NCBI RefSeq assembly: GCF_900114385.1
Contig: NZ_FOSW01000004.1
Coordinates: 310,001 to 374,000 of the forward strand
From: Geodermatophilus ruber
GTDB lineage: Bacteria; Actinomycetota; Actinomycetes; Mycobacteriales; Geodermatophilaceae
DNA: 64,000 nucleotides
Direction: 5' to 3'
The position numbers were made by a program, and so were the translations under genes. Positions within the stretch are counted from its first letter, which is position 1. Every line of letters starts with the position of its first letter. Of the stretch, positions 16,218-25,132 are shown piece after piece. The notes beneath the pieces are model-generated. The model was not told the DNA's origin and did not search any database. It worked only from the letters and a program-made list of their open reading frames with translations.

Positions 16218-17713
16218 CACCGGCCGGCCAGGACGTCGTCGACCGCCGCGGTCAGCGTGGCGGCCCGGCGCGGCGCGGCGGTGACCTCCGCGCGCCGGGT
16301 CACCGGGGTGGGCACGAGGATCCCGGTCGCCCCGGCGGCGGCCGCGGCCTCGACGTCGGCCCCGATGTCGCCGATGACCACGCAGCGGGCCGGATCCACG
16401 TCGAGCTCGGCGCAGGCGGCCTTGACCATCCCGGGCGCGGGCTTGCGGCACGTGCAGCCCTCGTCCGGGCCGTGCGGGCAGACCTGCAGGGTGTCGAACG
16501 GGCCGAGCAGCTCGGCGAGCCGGTCCATGCAGGCATCGACCTGCGCGCGGGTGATCAGCCCCCGGGCCACACCGGACTGGTTGCTCACCACGCCGACCTT
16601 CACCCCGCGGGCATGCAGCGCGCCGACCGCCTCCCGCGCGCCGGGCACCGGCGTCACCAGTGCCGGGTCGCCGTTGTACGGGTAGTCGCGCACCAGGGTG
16701 CCGTCGCGGTCGAAGAGCACCAGGTCGGGCGGCCCGCGCCAGCGGCGCACCCGCCGGTGCTGCAGGGCGCCGCGCAGGAAGTGCCAGCTGGCCAGCGGCG
16801 GGATGAGCGCGCTGGTGGCCAGCATCGTGGTGACCTCGGCGCGGTCCCGCGGGCCGGGGGCGATGCGGGCCCGGGCGAACTCGGCGGTGCCGGCGGCCCA
16901 GGCCAGCGCGGCGGCCAGGGCCGCGCGCGGCTTGCCGGTGGCGGCGAGGCCGGCGGCGGCCAGCCCGGCGGCGGTGATCGCCAGGTGCTGCGGACGGCGG
17001 CCCAGCGGGGCCTCGGCCCGCTCCCGCCAGTCGCGGCCGTGCAGGCGGCGCATGAGCACGTCGTCGGCGTTGCCCGCCTGCACCCGCACGCTGACCCAGC
17101 GGTCGACCGGCCGCACCGGGTGGGTCGTCCACCGCTGCCCCCGGGTGAGCCGGGCGCCGGTGTCCATGATCCGCAGCGCGAGGTCGGAGTCCTCCCGGAA
17201 GGCCCGGGGGAAGCGCTCGTCGAAGCCGCCGACCGCGGCCAGGGCGCCGCGGCGGTAGGCCAGGTCGGCGGTGATCCAGGAGCTGGTGGCCAGCCCGGCG
17301 GTGCCGCGCTCCCAGTCGGTGGGCCGGCGGCCCTCCGGCAGCGGCACCCGGACCCGCCCCTGGCTGCCGGCCACGTCGGCGGGCAGGTCGGTGAGATCGG
17401 CGGCCAGCCGCTCGTACCAGTCGGGGTCGGGGACGACGTCGTCGTCGAGGAAGGCGATCCACTCGGTGCGCGCGGTGCGCCAGCCCAGGTTGCGGGCGCG
17501 GGCCGGCCCTCCCCCGCCGGTGCGGACGACCCGGACCGGCGGCAGGCCGGGGCGCCCGGGCCGCAGCGGGGCCCCGGTGCGGCGGTCGTCGACCAGGATC
17601 AGCTCGGCCGGGCGGGGACCCGAGGCGCCGGCCAGCGCGTCGAGCAGCACGTCCAGGGACGGCCGTCCGACGGTCGGCACGACCACGGTGCACTGTCCGA
17701 TCCCCAACAGCAC
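16214..17713 (-). CDS. Fusion of GT2 glycosyltransferase and GmhB-type heptose bisphosphate phosphatase
   Basis: A 499-residue two-domain protein. Residues 8-240 are a GT-A glycosyltransferase 2 domain (VVVPTVGRPSLDVLLDAL, LILVDD, FLDDDVVPD with the DXD metal site, GGFDERFPRAFREDSDLALR). A helical Ala-rich linker follows. From about 331 comes a HAD-IIIA phosphatase: DRDGTL with D335 and D337, SNQSGVARG, and the zinc motif CPHGPDEGCTC (C412, H414, C420, C422) that is specific to GmhB. GmhB removes the C7 phosphate from heptose-1,7-bisphosphate, the step between the two HldE activities. It is the first gene of the seven-gene overlapping operon. GTG 17713 is the best start available; the ribosome binding site is weak. 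Confidence 0.87.
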   Translation of the reverse strand: MLLGIGQCTVVVPTVGRPSLDVLLDALAGASGPRPAELILVDDRRTGAPLRPGRPGLPPVRVVRTGGGGPARARNLGWRTARTEWIAFLDDDVVPDPDWYERLAADLTDLPADVAGSQGRVRVPLPEGRRPTDWERGTAGLATSSWITADLAYRRGALAAVGGFDERFPRAFREDSDLALRIMDTGARLTRGQRWTTHPVRPVDRWVSVRVQAGNADDVLMRRLHGRDWRERAEAPLGRRPQHLAITAAGLAAAGLAATGKPRAALAAALAWAAGTAEFARARIAPGPRDRAEVTTMLATSALIPPLASWHFLRGALQHRRVRRWRGPPDLVLFDRDGTLVRDYPYNGDPALVTPVPGAREAVGALHARGVKVGVVSNQSGVARGLITRAQVDACMDRLAELLGPFDTLQVCPHGPDEGCTCRKPAPGMVKAACAELDVDPARCVVIGDIGADVEAAAAAGATGILVPTPVTRRAEVTAAPRRAATLTAAVDDVLAGRW

Positions 17714-17778
17714 GAGCGCGTCCTGCCCGGACCGGACCGTCCGGAAACACTACGGGCTCGAAGTGTTCCGGGGCTCCG

Positions 17779-18294
17779 TCAGTCCCGGGTCCGGGTGGCG
17801 GCGGAGACGCGGGCGAGGGCGTCGGTGACCAACGCGGCGTCGTCCCCCAGGAGGACGAGCAGCCGCGCCACGAGCCCGTCGTGGGTCGGGACGGCGGCGG
17901 CCACCTTGGCCCGGCCGGCGGGCGTGAGACGGGCGTGCAGCAGGCGCCGGTCCCCCGCCGTCCGCTCGCGGACGACCAGGCCGTCCGCGACGAGCCGGCC
18001 CACGGTGCTGGTCACCCCGGCGCGGGAGAGCCCCACCGCCTCGGCGACCTCGCCCATCGTGGCCCGCTCGCCGGGGGCCTCGGCGATCCGCCGCAGCGCC
18101 TCGAAGCCGGTGAGGGACAGGCCGTGCTCGCGGTGCAGCGCGGAGTCGACCCGATGGGTGATGCGGTCGTGCACCTGGACGATGCGCAGCCAGGTCTCGG
18201 CCGGGCGGGGCCCCGCGCCGGGGAGCGCGGCCACGTCCGTGGGGAGCTCGTCGAGCGGGAGGTCCGGGGCGAGGCCGTCCTCGGGGAAGGGCAC
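17779..18294 (-). CDS. MarR-family transcriptional regulator
   Basis: A 171-residue winged-helix protein. The DNA-binding core is GLSLTGFEALRRIAEAPGERATMGEVAEAVGLSRAGVTSTVGRLVADGLVVRERTAGDRRLLHARLT in pattern; the recognition helix is about VGLSRAGVTSTVGRL and the wing carries the DRR motif typical of MarR. The long acidic N-terminus (about 30 residues, starting at a GTG) is unusual. It lies 66 bases upstream of the heptose operon on the same strand and could control it or be co-transcribed. The ligand is unknown. Confidence 0.85.
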   Translation of the reverse strand: MPFPEDGLAPDLPLDELPTDVAALPGAGPRPAETWLRIVQVHDRITHRVDSALHREHGLSLTGFEALRRIAEAPGERATMGEVAEAVGLSRAGVTSTVGRLVADGLVVRERTAGDRRLLHARLTPAGRAKVAAAVPTHDGLVARLLVLLGDDAALVTDALARVSAATRTRD

Positions 18295-18319
18295 CCGCCC
18301 ATCCTGGCCGAGGTCGCGC

Positions 18320-19270
18320 TCAGGCGCTCCTCATCGGCGGGCCACCGACGGGCCGCCGGACGCGGCGGCCGGACGCCGCGCCGACGCCGGCGCCCGCGAC
18401 GAGCAGCGCCAGGCCGGCGGTGAGCAGCGGCCAGGGCACACCGCCGCCGGCGACCTCGAGGCCGACGGCCGCGGTCGTCGTCGATTCCTTGCCGATCAGC
18501 TCGACGGTGGCGCTGCCGGCGGCCGTCCCGGCCGGGATCCGCACGGCGGTGACCACCTGGCCGTCGGGGCCGGCGGTGACCGAGCTCAGGACGGCGCCGC
18601 CCTGCAGGCGGACGGCGACCCGCTCCCCGGGCACGAAGCCGCGGCCGCGCAGCGTGACCTCCTCACCGGCGACGACCCGCCCCGTCGAGGCGACCGCCGC
18701 GGCGGGCTCCCGCACCCGGCCGACGGGCAGGGCGGCGTCCGGGTCGGGCAGCCCGGGCACCGGCATCGGCACCACCTCGGCGTCGGCTCCGGCCTGCGGC
18801 GTCCCGATGTCCGGCACCTGCGCGGCACCCGTCGGCGGGGTGATGGCGGCGCAGTCGGCCTCGGCCGGGCGGGTGAAGTCGAAGCCGTCGAGGTCGTCGA
18901 CGTACCGGACACCCGAGCCGTCGAGCGCGGCGAACTCGAGCAGGGGGTCGATCGTCTCGCCCCAGTCGACCTCGCCGGTGGCGAGCACGACGACCTCGCC
19001 GGGCTGCAGCTCGGCGGAGTCCTCCCCGGCCGGCTCGCGGGTGGTGGCCAGCCGGACGGCGTAGGGCGCGGTGCCGGCGGTGACCTCGACGAGGACGCCG
19101 CCGGGCCGGCAGCTGGGGCCGTGCGTCACGCGGGCGTCGGGGCGGGAGGGGTCGTCCACGGCGAGCGCCGGTGCGGCGCCGGCGATGGCTGCGACGAGGA
19201 GAACGGCAAGCAGGCCCGCGAGCGTGGTCGCGGCACCCGGGACGACGGGCCTCGGCCAGGTGTCGGAAAT
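18320..19270 (-). CDS. Secreted, C-terminally anchored protein of unknown function (ATT start proposed)
   Basis: The first ordinary start codon is GTG 19159, but the frame continues upstream into a textbook signal peptide: a TWPRPVV... n-region, hydrophobic LAGLLAVLLVAAIAGAA and an ALA cleavage site just before VDDPS. The only plausible initiation point is the ATT at 19270, with AGGGGGACCC directly upstream. The 316-residue product would be exported; it has two cysteine-containing patches (SCRPGG, DCAAIT), a beta-rich domain with RGRGFVPGERVAV resembling IPT/TIG-like folds, and a C-terminal membrane helix (WPLLTAGLALLVAGAGVGAA) followed by basic residues. No LPXTG motif. Function unknown. Confidence 0.6.
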   Translation of the reverse strand: MSDTWPRPVVPGAATTLAGLLAVLLVAAIAGAAPALAVDDPSRPDARVTHGPSCRPGGVLVEVTAGTAPYAVRLATTREPAGEDSAELQPGEVVVLATGEVDWGETIDPLLEFAALDGSGVRYVDDLDGFDFTRPAEADCAAITPPTGAAQVPDIGTPQAGADAEVVPMPVPGLPDPDAALPVGRVREPAAAVASTGRVVAGEEVTLRGRGFVPGERVAVRLQGGAVLSSVTAGPDGQVVTAVRIPAGTAAGSATVELIGKESTTTAAVGLEVAGGGVPWPLLTAGLALLVAGAGVGAASGRRVRRPVGGPPMRSA

Positions 19271-19472
19271 GGGTCCCCCTCGAGCGGTCCTGCACCGGCC
19301 CCCCTGCCGGCCCGCCCATCATGACGCGTCCACCGGCTCGTTGACCGTGGGTTTCTGGCCAGTCGTGCGTGTCGCGACGGCGTGTCGGGAGAATTCCGGT
19401 CCGGAGGCTGTGACGAAACCCGGCCCGGCGCGAGCCCCGCGGCTGTGACGAGGTGCTCACTACGGTGTCCGG

Positions 19473-20792
19473 ATGGACTCAGCAGCGGGTACCGGGCGCC
19501 GCAGGCAGGACGAGGTCTACCGGGCGGGGGTGTACGGCCGCCGTCCCCCGCTGCCCACGGCCGGGCGGGCTCTGCAGCGCCGCGCGAGGGAGCGGCTGAC
19601 CGCCCGCGCGTACGCCTACGTCGCCGGCGGGGCGGGGGCCGAGGCGACCCAGCGCGCCAACCGGGCGGCCTTCGACCGCTGGGCCGTCGTCCCCCGGGTG
19701 CTGCGCGACGTGAGCAGCCGCGACACCTCGGTGGAGCTGTTCGGCCGCCGGCTGCCCGCCCCGGTGCTGCTCGGGCCGGTCGGCGCCCTGGAGCTGGTGC
19801 ACCCCGAGGCCGACCTCGCCGTCGCCCGCGCGGCGGCCGGCCTGGGCCTGCCGATGGTCTTCTCCAACCAGGCCTCGGTGTCGATGGAGGAGTGCGCCGC
19901 GGCGATGGGGGCCTCGCCGCGGTGGTTCCAGCTGTACTGGTCGACCTCCGACGAGCTGGTGGAGAGCCTGGTCGGCCGGGCCGAGGCCAGCGGCTGCGAC
20001 GCCCTGGTGGTCACGCTCGACACCACGATGCTCGGCTGGCGGCCCCGCGACCTGGACCTCGGCCACCTCCCGTTCGCGCTGGGCAAGGGCATCGCCCAGT
20101 ACACCTCGGACCCGGTGTTCCGCCGGCTGGTCGAGGAGCGGGCGGCCGCGGCGCCCATCCCGGCCGAGCCGGGCGCCGCGGCCGGCCGGGACCGGCAGCC
20201 GCGCCCGACGGTGTCGGCGGTGCGGGCGCTGATCGGCATGGCACGCGCCTGGCCGGGCCCCCTGCGGGAGAACCTGCGCTCGCCGCTGCCGCGCGCCGCC
20301 GTCGAGACGTTCCTGGCCATCTACTCCCGGCCGTCGATCACCTGGGAGGACCTGGCCTGGCTGCGCGCCCGGACGCGGCTGCCCATCCTGCTCAAGGGGG
20401 TGCTGCACCCCGACGACGCCCGGCGCGCGCTCGACGAGGGGATGGACGGGGTCGTGGTGAGCACCCACGGCGGCCGGCAGGTGGACCGGTCGATCGCCGC
20501 GCTGGACGCGCTGCCCGACGTGGTCGCGGCGATCGGCGATCGCGCGCCGGTGCTGCTCGACAGCGGCGTGCGCAGCGGCGCCGACGTCTTCACCGCCGTC
20601 GCACTGGGCGCCCGGGCCGTGCTGCTGGGCCGGCCGTTCGCCTGGGGCCTGGGCCTCGGCGGCGAGGCCGGCGTGCGCCAGGTGGTCTCCGACGTGCTCG
20701 GCGAGTTCGACCTGACCCTGGGGCTGACCGGTCACACCGCGGTCGACCAGCTCACGCCGCAGGTGCTGCGCCGGGTGGAGACCCGCCCCTGA
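19473..20792 (+). CDS. FMN-dependent alpha-hydroxy-acid oxidase (lactate 2-monooxygenase-like)
   Basis: 439 residues with the TIM-barrel of FMN-dependent 2-hydroxy-acid enzymes. Motifs in order: [86 protein letters not shown] and [15 protein letters not shown] with catalytic H332, then [20 protein letters not shown]. The LGWRPRDL phrase and the long insertion (about 205-290) match lactate 2-monooxygenases, which make acetate, CO2 and water from L-lactate, better than mitochondrial-type lactate dehydrogenases. It stands alone and is divergent from the secreted-protein gene. Confidence 0.83.
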   Translation: MDSAAGTGRRRQDEVYRAGVYGRRPPLPTAGRALQRRARERLTARAYAYVAGGAGAEATQRANRAAFDRWAVVPRVLRDVSSRDTSVELFGRRLPAPVLLGPVGALELVHPEADLAVARAAAGLGLPMVFSNQASVSMEECAAAMGASPRWFQLYWSTSDELVESLVGRAEASGCDALVVTLDTTMLGWRPRDLDLGHLPFALGKGIAQYTSDPVFRRLVEERAAAAPIPAEPGAAAGRDRQPRPTVSAVRALIGMARAWPGPLRENLRSPLPRAAVETFLAIYSRPSITWEDLAWLRARTRLPILLKGVLHPDDARRALDEGMDGVVVSTHGGRQVDRSIAALDALPDVVAAIGDRAPVLLDSGVRSGADVFTAVALGARAVLLGRPFAWGLGLGGEAGVRQVVSDVLGEFDLTLGLTGHTAVDQLTPQVLRRVETRP

Positions 20793-21106
20793 CCGACACG
20801 CCCGGCGGGGGTTGACCCGCCGCATGGCCGGGGTCACAGTGGAGTCGGGCGGGGGTAGCCGGCTACGAGTGGCCATCCACTGCTGGATGGACCGACCAAC
20901 GCGGCCAGACCGCCAGAACCGGCCCCCCGCCCCTCATCCCTCCCCCCGCGGCGTTCCCGCGTGCCGGGGTGACCACTGTCCTGCCCGCATCCTCGTGCTC
21001 TGCCCACCACCGTGGGCAGAGCACGAGCTTCGCGGCCTGCACCTGTGCCGCCGGGTGGGTGACGCGAGCGGTGGGCAGGACGCGGCGGAGCTGCGACCCT
21101 GCAGCC
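20793..21106 (+). other. Leader/intergenic region with several inverted repeats
   Basis: No gene is evident in these 314 bases. They hold a small inverted repeat CCATCCA/TGGATGG (20873-20890), the perfect 16-base-pair hairpin at 20992-21027, and a long-range pair GTCCTGCCC (20978-20986) with GGGCAGGAC (21073-21081). The last two share the CTGCCCAC/GTGGGCAG sequence, so alternative pairings are possible in the leader of the sensor kinase mRNA. Confidence 0.5.
20992..21027. promoter_or_regulatory. Perfect 16-bp hairpin upstream of the sensor kinase
   Basis: CTCGTGCTCTGCCCAC (20992-21007), loop CACC, then GTGGGCAGAGCACGAG (21012-21027), with no mismatch. It lies 200 bases after the hydroxy-acid oxidase stop and 80 bases before the kinase start. 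No U tract follows. It may be a terminator for the upstream gene, a transcription attenuator, or an operator. Confidence 0.5.
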
Positions 21107-22555
21107 GTGCAGGTCCTCCGCCGCCGGCCCCGGCCGGCGGGCCACACGCTGCAGGCCACGGTCGGCGTGATCGTGGGCGCGCTCCTCGTGCTGATCGTGC
21201 TGAGCGCGGTCGCGACCAGCCTGGCGCGGGCCATGGTGGCCGCGGAGCAGCGGGAGCTCGGGGCGAGGGCGGTGCCCGCCCACCGGATCGCCGTCGACCT
21301 CACCACGTCCTACCTCGACCAGATGACCGGCCAGCTCAGCTACCTCCTGACCGGCGACGGCCAGTTCCTCACGCTCTACGAGCAGGGTGCCCAGCGGGCC
21401 GAGCGGCTGCAGCAGCAGCTCGCGGCCCTGCTGGCGCCCGACGCGGAGGCCTCGGCCGCGCTCGCGCAGCTGCGGGCCGCCGGGGCCGACTGGCGGGAGC
21501 AGGTGGCCGAGCCGGGGATCGCCGCGCGCCGGCAGGGCGCGCTCCCGGCCGACGAGCTCGTCGCCCTGACCACCGCGGGCCGGGCCCGGTTCGACGAGCT
21601 GCGCGGCCGGCTGGCGGACGTGGAGCAGCGCACCGTCGAGCTGGAGACCGCGCAGCTGGACGCCATCGGGCGGATGCAGACGAGGGCGACCGTGGTCACG
21701 GTCGCCTCGGCCGTCCTGGGCGTCGCCGTCGCGGTCGGCGTCGTCCCCCTGCTCCGGCGGCGGCTCACCCACCCGCTGGAGAGGCTGCAGGCCGACGTCC
21801 AGGCGGTGGCCGCCGGCGACCACGACCGCACGATCGCCCGCACCGGGCCGCGGGAGCTGGCGACCATCGCCGAGTCGGTGGACCGGATGCGGGCCGGCCT
21901 CGTGCGGAGCTCCCGCGAGCGGCTCGCCGCCCAGCACGAGCTCACCCTCCGCCAGGAGCACGACCGGCTGGCCGCCGACCTGCACGACCTGACCATCCAG
22001 CGGATCTTCGGGCTCGGGCTCGGGCTCACCTCCACGGCCCGCCGCCACCCCGCGCTCGCCCCCGCCGTGGCGCCCCTGATCGAGGAGACCGACCGGATCA
22101 TCCGCGAGCTGCGCACCGTGATCTTCGACCTCGGCCGGCCCGACATCGACGGCACGGACACCCTGCGCGGCCAGGTCATCGACCTCACCGAGGCCAGCGT
22201 CCGGGCGCTCGGCTTCACGCCCACGCTGGAGTTCGCCGGCCCGGTCGACACCCTGGCCTCGGCCCGGGAGAGCGAGGAGGTCCTCGCCGTCCTCCGCGAG
22301 ACGCTGAGCAACGTCGCCCGGCACGCGAACGCCTCCGCGGCGAGCGTCCGCCTCGCCGCGCGCGAGGGCGTCCTCACCCTGTCCGTCGCCGACAACGGGA
22401 CGGGGCTGCCCCGGGACGCCCCGCGCGGCGCCGGGCTGGGGAACCTGCGCGACCGCGCGCAGCGGCTGGGCGGCAGCGTGCGGATCCGGCCGGGTGCGGC
22501 CGGCGTCGGCACCGTCGTCGAGTGGCAGGTGCCGCTGCGCCCCGGCCCGAACTGA
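21107..22555 (+). CDS. NarL-type sensor histidine kinase with CHASE3-like and HAMP domains
   Basis: 482 residues. A transmembrane helix (about 17-39), an extracytoplasmic four-helix CHASE3-like domain (about 40-190, many heptad leucines and AERLQQQLAALL), a second helix (about 196-218), HAMP (RRLTHPLERLQADVQAVAAGDHDR), then the HisKA_3 dimerisation helix with phosphoacceptor H293 in ADLHDLTIQRIFGLG and an HATPase domain (ETLSNVARHANA, VADNGTGLP, GLGNLRDRAQRLGG). HisKA_3 kinases partner LuxR-type regulators, but none is adjacent, so it is an orphan here. GTG 21107 is chosen because the upstream in-frame sequence covers the hairpin region and is Cys/Ser-rich. Confidence 0.85.
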   Translation: MQVLRRRPRPAGHTLQATVGVIVGALLVLIVLSAVATSLARAMVAAEQRELGARAVPAHRIAVDLTTSYLDQMTGQLSYLLTGDGQFLTLYEQGAQRAERLQQQLAALLAPDAEASAALAQLRAAGADWREQVAEPGIAARRQGALPADELVALTTAGRARFDELRGRLADVEQRTVELETAQLDAIGRMQTRATVVTVASAVLGVAVAVGVVPLLRRRLTHPLERLQADVQAVAAGDHDRTIARTGPRELATIAESVDRMRAGLVRSSRERLAAQHELTLRQEHDRLAADLHDLTIQRIFGLGLGLTSTARRHPALAPAVAPLIEETDRIIRELRTVIFDLGRPDIDGTDTLRGQVIDLTEASVRALGFTPTLEFAGPVDTLASARESEEVLAVLRETLSNVARHANASAASVRLAAREGVLTLSVADNGTGLPRDAPRGAGLGNLRDRAQRLGGSVRIRPGAAGVGTVVEWQVPLRPGPN

Positions 22556-22590
22556 CACGGCCCGAACCGACCCGGCGGGAGGAGTGCCGG

Positions 22591-25131
22591 TCAGGCGGCG
22601 GCGACCGCCTGCAGGACGTCGACCTTCGCCGCCCGCCGCGCCGGGCCGATCGCGGCCAGCACGCCGGCCAGCGCGGCCGCCAGCACGTAGACCACCAGCC
22701 GGCCGCCGGGGATCTCCACGACGGCGAGCCCCTCCTCGGCCAGGCCGCGGGTGAGCGCGGCGCCGAAGGCCAGCCCGAGGACGGCGCCCAGCAGCGCACC
22801 GAGCACGGCCACGATGACCGCCTCCCAGCGGACCACCGCGCGCACCTGCCGGCGGGTGGTGCCCACGGCCCGGAGCAGGCCGAGCTCGCGGGTCCGCTCG
22901 AACACCGACAGCGCCAGCGTGTTGACGATGCCCAGCAGCGCGATGATCACCGCGAGGGCCAGCAGCATCGTCACGATCGCCAGCAGCTGGTCGATGGTGG
23001 CCGCCTGCGACTCGGTGAACGACGCCGCGTCGTCCAGCTGCGCGTTCGGGTAGGCGGCGGTCACCGTCTCCAGCCCGGCCCGCAGCGTGTCCAGGTCGGT
23101 CCCCTCGGCGGCCACGAGCAGCACCGCGATGTCCAGCGGCGCCCCGCCGTTGGCCGTGTGCGTGGCCAGCGTGGTGAGGTAGTCGCTGCCGATCAGGTCG
23201 GTGTTGCCGAACGTGCCGGCGACGGTGAACTGCTGCGCGCCGGTCTGCGCGTAGACGATCTCCACGGTGTCGCCGACGGCCCAGCCCTGCGCCCCGGCGA
23301 CGTCGTCGGAGACGAGCACCGAGCGGTCGTCGAGGTCGGTGACCGCACCGCTGCTCACGTCCAGGTTCGCCGCGGCGTCGACGGTCGCCGGGTCGACCGC
23401 GGCCACGAACGTGGTCGCGCCGTCCACCTGCGCCGGGCCGAACCGCATCTGGGTCACGGTGTCCACGCCGTCGACGGCGCGCAGCTCCTCGGCCAGCTGG
23501 GCCGGGATCCCGGGCGCGGTGGCGCTGGCGGCCTTGAGGATGAAGTCGGCCTTGCTGCTGTCGGCGATGACCTCGGCCACCGAGGCCTTCATCGACGAGG
23601 CCACCACGGTGACCGTGGAGACCAGCGCGAGACCGATCATCAGCGCGGTCGCGGTGCTGGCGGTGCGCCGCGGGTTGCGCAGCGCGTTGCGCCGGGCCAG
23701 CTGCGCGGAGGTGCCGCCCACGCGGGCCAGCAGCCCGCCGAGCACGGTGGTCACCGCGACGGCGATCGCCGGCGCCAGCGCCAGCACACCGGCCAGCGCC
23801 AGCAGCATCCCGACCGCCGCCACCTGCAGCTGCCCCTCCTCGATCAGCGCCCAGGCCAGCGCGGCGGCACCGAGCGCGGTGAGCACCCCGCCGAGGACCA
23901 GCCGCACCCGGCCCATCGGCCTGGCCGGGGCGTCGATCGACCGCAGCGCCGCGATCGGGGCGACCTTGGTGGCCTGCCGGGCCGGGAGCAGCGCGGCCAG
24001 CACGGTGACGACCACGCCGACCAGCAGCGCGGCGACGATCGTGCGCGGCTGCACCTGCAGCGTCGTCGTCGGCACCTCGAGGCCGACCGCGCCGAGCGCG
24101 GCCCGCAGACCGGCCGCGACGCCGACGCCGAGCCCGAGGCCGACACCGGCGGCGACGAGCCCGATGACCAGCGCCTCGACGACGACCGAGGTCCGCACCT
24201 GGCGCCGGGAGGCGCCCACGGCGCGCAGCAGCGCCAGCTCGCGGGTGCGCTGGGCGACCAGGATCGAGAAGGTGTTCCAGATGATCAGCGCGCCGACCAG
24301 CAGCGAGATGGCGGCGAAGCCGAGCAGCGCGGTGGTGAAGAAGCCGAGCGCGTCGGCGACCGCCTCGCTGGACTCGGCGACCACCTCGTCGGAGGTCACC
24401 GCCTCGAGCCCGGCCGGCAGGGCGGCGGTGACCCGGTCGCGCAGCTCCTCGGGGGAGATCCCGCTGTCCGCGCGGACGGCGATGCTGTCGTAGACCCCCT
24501 CCTTGCCCAGCAGCTGCTGGGCGGTGCGCAGGTCGAAGGCGGCCATGGTGGCGCCGGCGAGGTTGTCGGCGTCGCCGAAGCCGAGGACACCGCTGACGGT
24601 GAACTCACGCGGGCCGTCGGCGAACAGGACCGTCACCGGGTCGCCGGGGGCGTAGCCGGTCTTCTCCGCGGTGGCCGCGTCGAGGACGACCTCGCCGGGG
24701 CCGGCCGGCGCCTCGCCGCTGCGGATGGACATGCCCCCGCTGAGCTCCTCGACGTCCGGGTAGCTCGCGCCCAGGGTGGGGGCGCCGCCGGGCTGCACCG
24801 GCTCCCCGTCCTTGCCCAGGATCAGCGCGTACCCGGTGACCGACCCCTCGGCGGCCGCGACCCCGTCGACGGCGGCGACCTCGTCGAGGACCCCGGTGTC
24901 GAACGGCTTGGTGTTGCCCAGCGTGGTGGTGTCGGTGAATGCCGACTCGCCCCGGACGGTGACGTCGGTGCCCTCGGTCAGCCCCTCGTAGAGCTGGTCG
25001 AAGGTCGCCGTCATGGTGTCGCCGAGCACGAAGGTGCCGGAGACGAAGGCGACGCCGAGGCTGATGGAGACCGCGGTCAGCGCGAGCCGCAGCTTGCGGG
25101 CCAGCAGGCCCTTGAGGATGACCTTCCGCAT
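22591..25131 (-). CDS. MacB/FtsX-type ABC transporter permease
   Basis: 846 residues with duplicated architecture: an N-terminal transmembrane helix (LALTAVSISLGVAFVSGTF), an extracytoplasmic MacB-like domain (about 40-255), three FtsX helices (about 265-400), a central pair, then a second copy of the same layout ending with FtsX helices that contain VFERTRELGLLRAVGTTRRQV. The parallel motif in the first half is VAQRTRELALLRAVGASRRQV. Such 800-residue permeases export lipids, peptides or antibiotics, or act as mechanotransmitters. Its ATG lies one base after the stop of the ATPase gene, so the two form one transporter. The stop converges with the sensor kinase gene 35 bases away. Confidence 0.88.
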   Translation of the reverse strand: MRKVILKGLLARKLRLALTAVSISLGVAFVSGTFVLGDTMTATFDQLYEGLTEGTDVTVRGESAFTDTTTLGNTKPFDTGVLDEVAAVDGVAAAEGSVTGYALILGKDGEPVQPGGAPTLGASYPDVEELSGGMSIRSGEAPAGPGEVVLDAATAEKTGYAPGDPVTVLFADGPREFTVSGVLGFGDADNLAGATMAAFDLRTAQQLLGKEGVYDSIAVRADSGISPEELRDRVTAALPAGLEAVTSDEVVAESSEAVADALGFFTTALLGFAAISLLVGALIIWNTFSILVAQRTRELALLRAVGASRRQVRTSVVVEALVIGLVAAGVGLGLGVGVAAGLRAALGAVGLEVPTTTLQVQPRTIVAALLVGVVVTVLAALLPARQATKVAPIAALRSIDAPARPMGRVRLVLGGVLTALGAAALAWALIEEGQLQVAAVGMLLALAGVLALAPAIAVAVTTVLGGLLARVGGTSAQLARRNALRNPRRTASTATALMIGLALVSTVTVVASSMKASVAEVIADSSKADFILKAASATAPGIPAQLAEELRAVDGVDTVTQMRFGPAQVDGATTFVAAVDPATVDAAANLDVSSGAVTDLDDRSVLVSDDVAGAQGWAVGDTVEIVYAQTGAQQFTVAGTFGNTDLIGSDYLTTLATHTANGGAPLDIAVLLVAAEGTDLDTLRAGLETVTAAYPNAQLDDAASFTESQAATIDQLLAIVTMLLALAVIIALLGIVNTLALSVFERTRELGLLRAVGTTRRQVRAVVRWEAVIVAVLGALLGAVLGLAFGAALTRGLAEEGLAVVEIPGGRLVVYVLAAALAGVLAAIGPARRAAKVDVLQAVAAA

Positions 25132-25132
25132 G

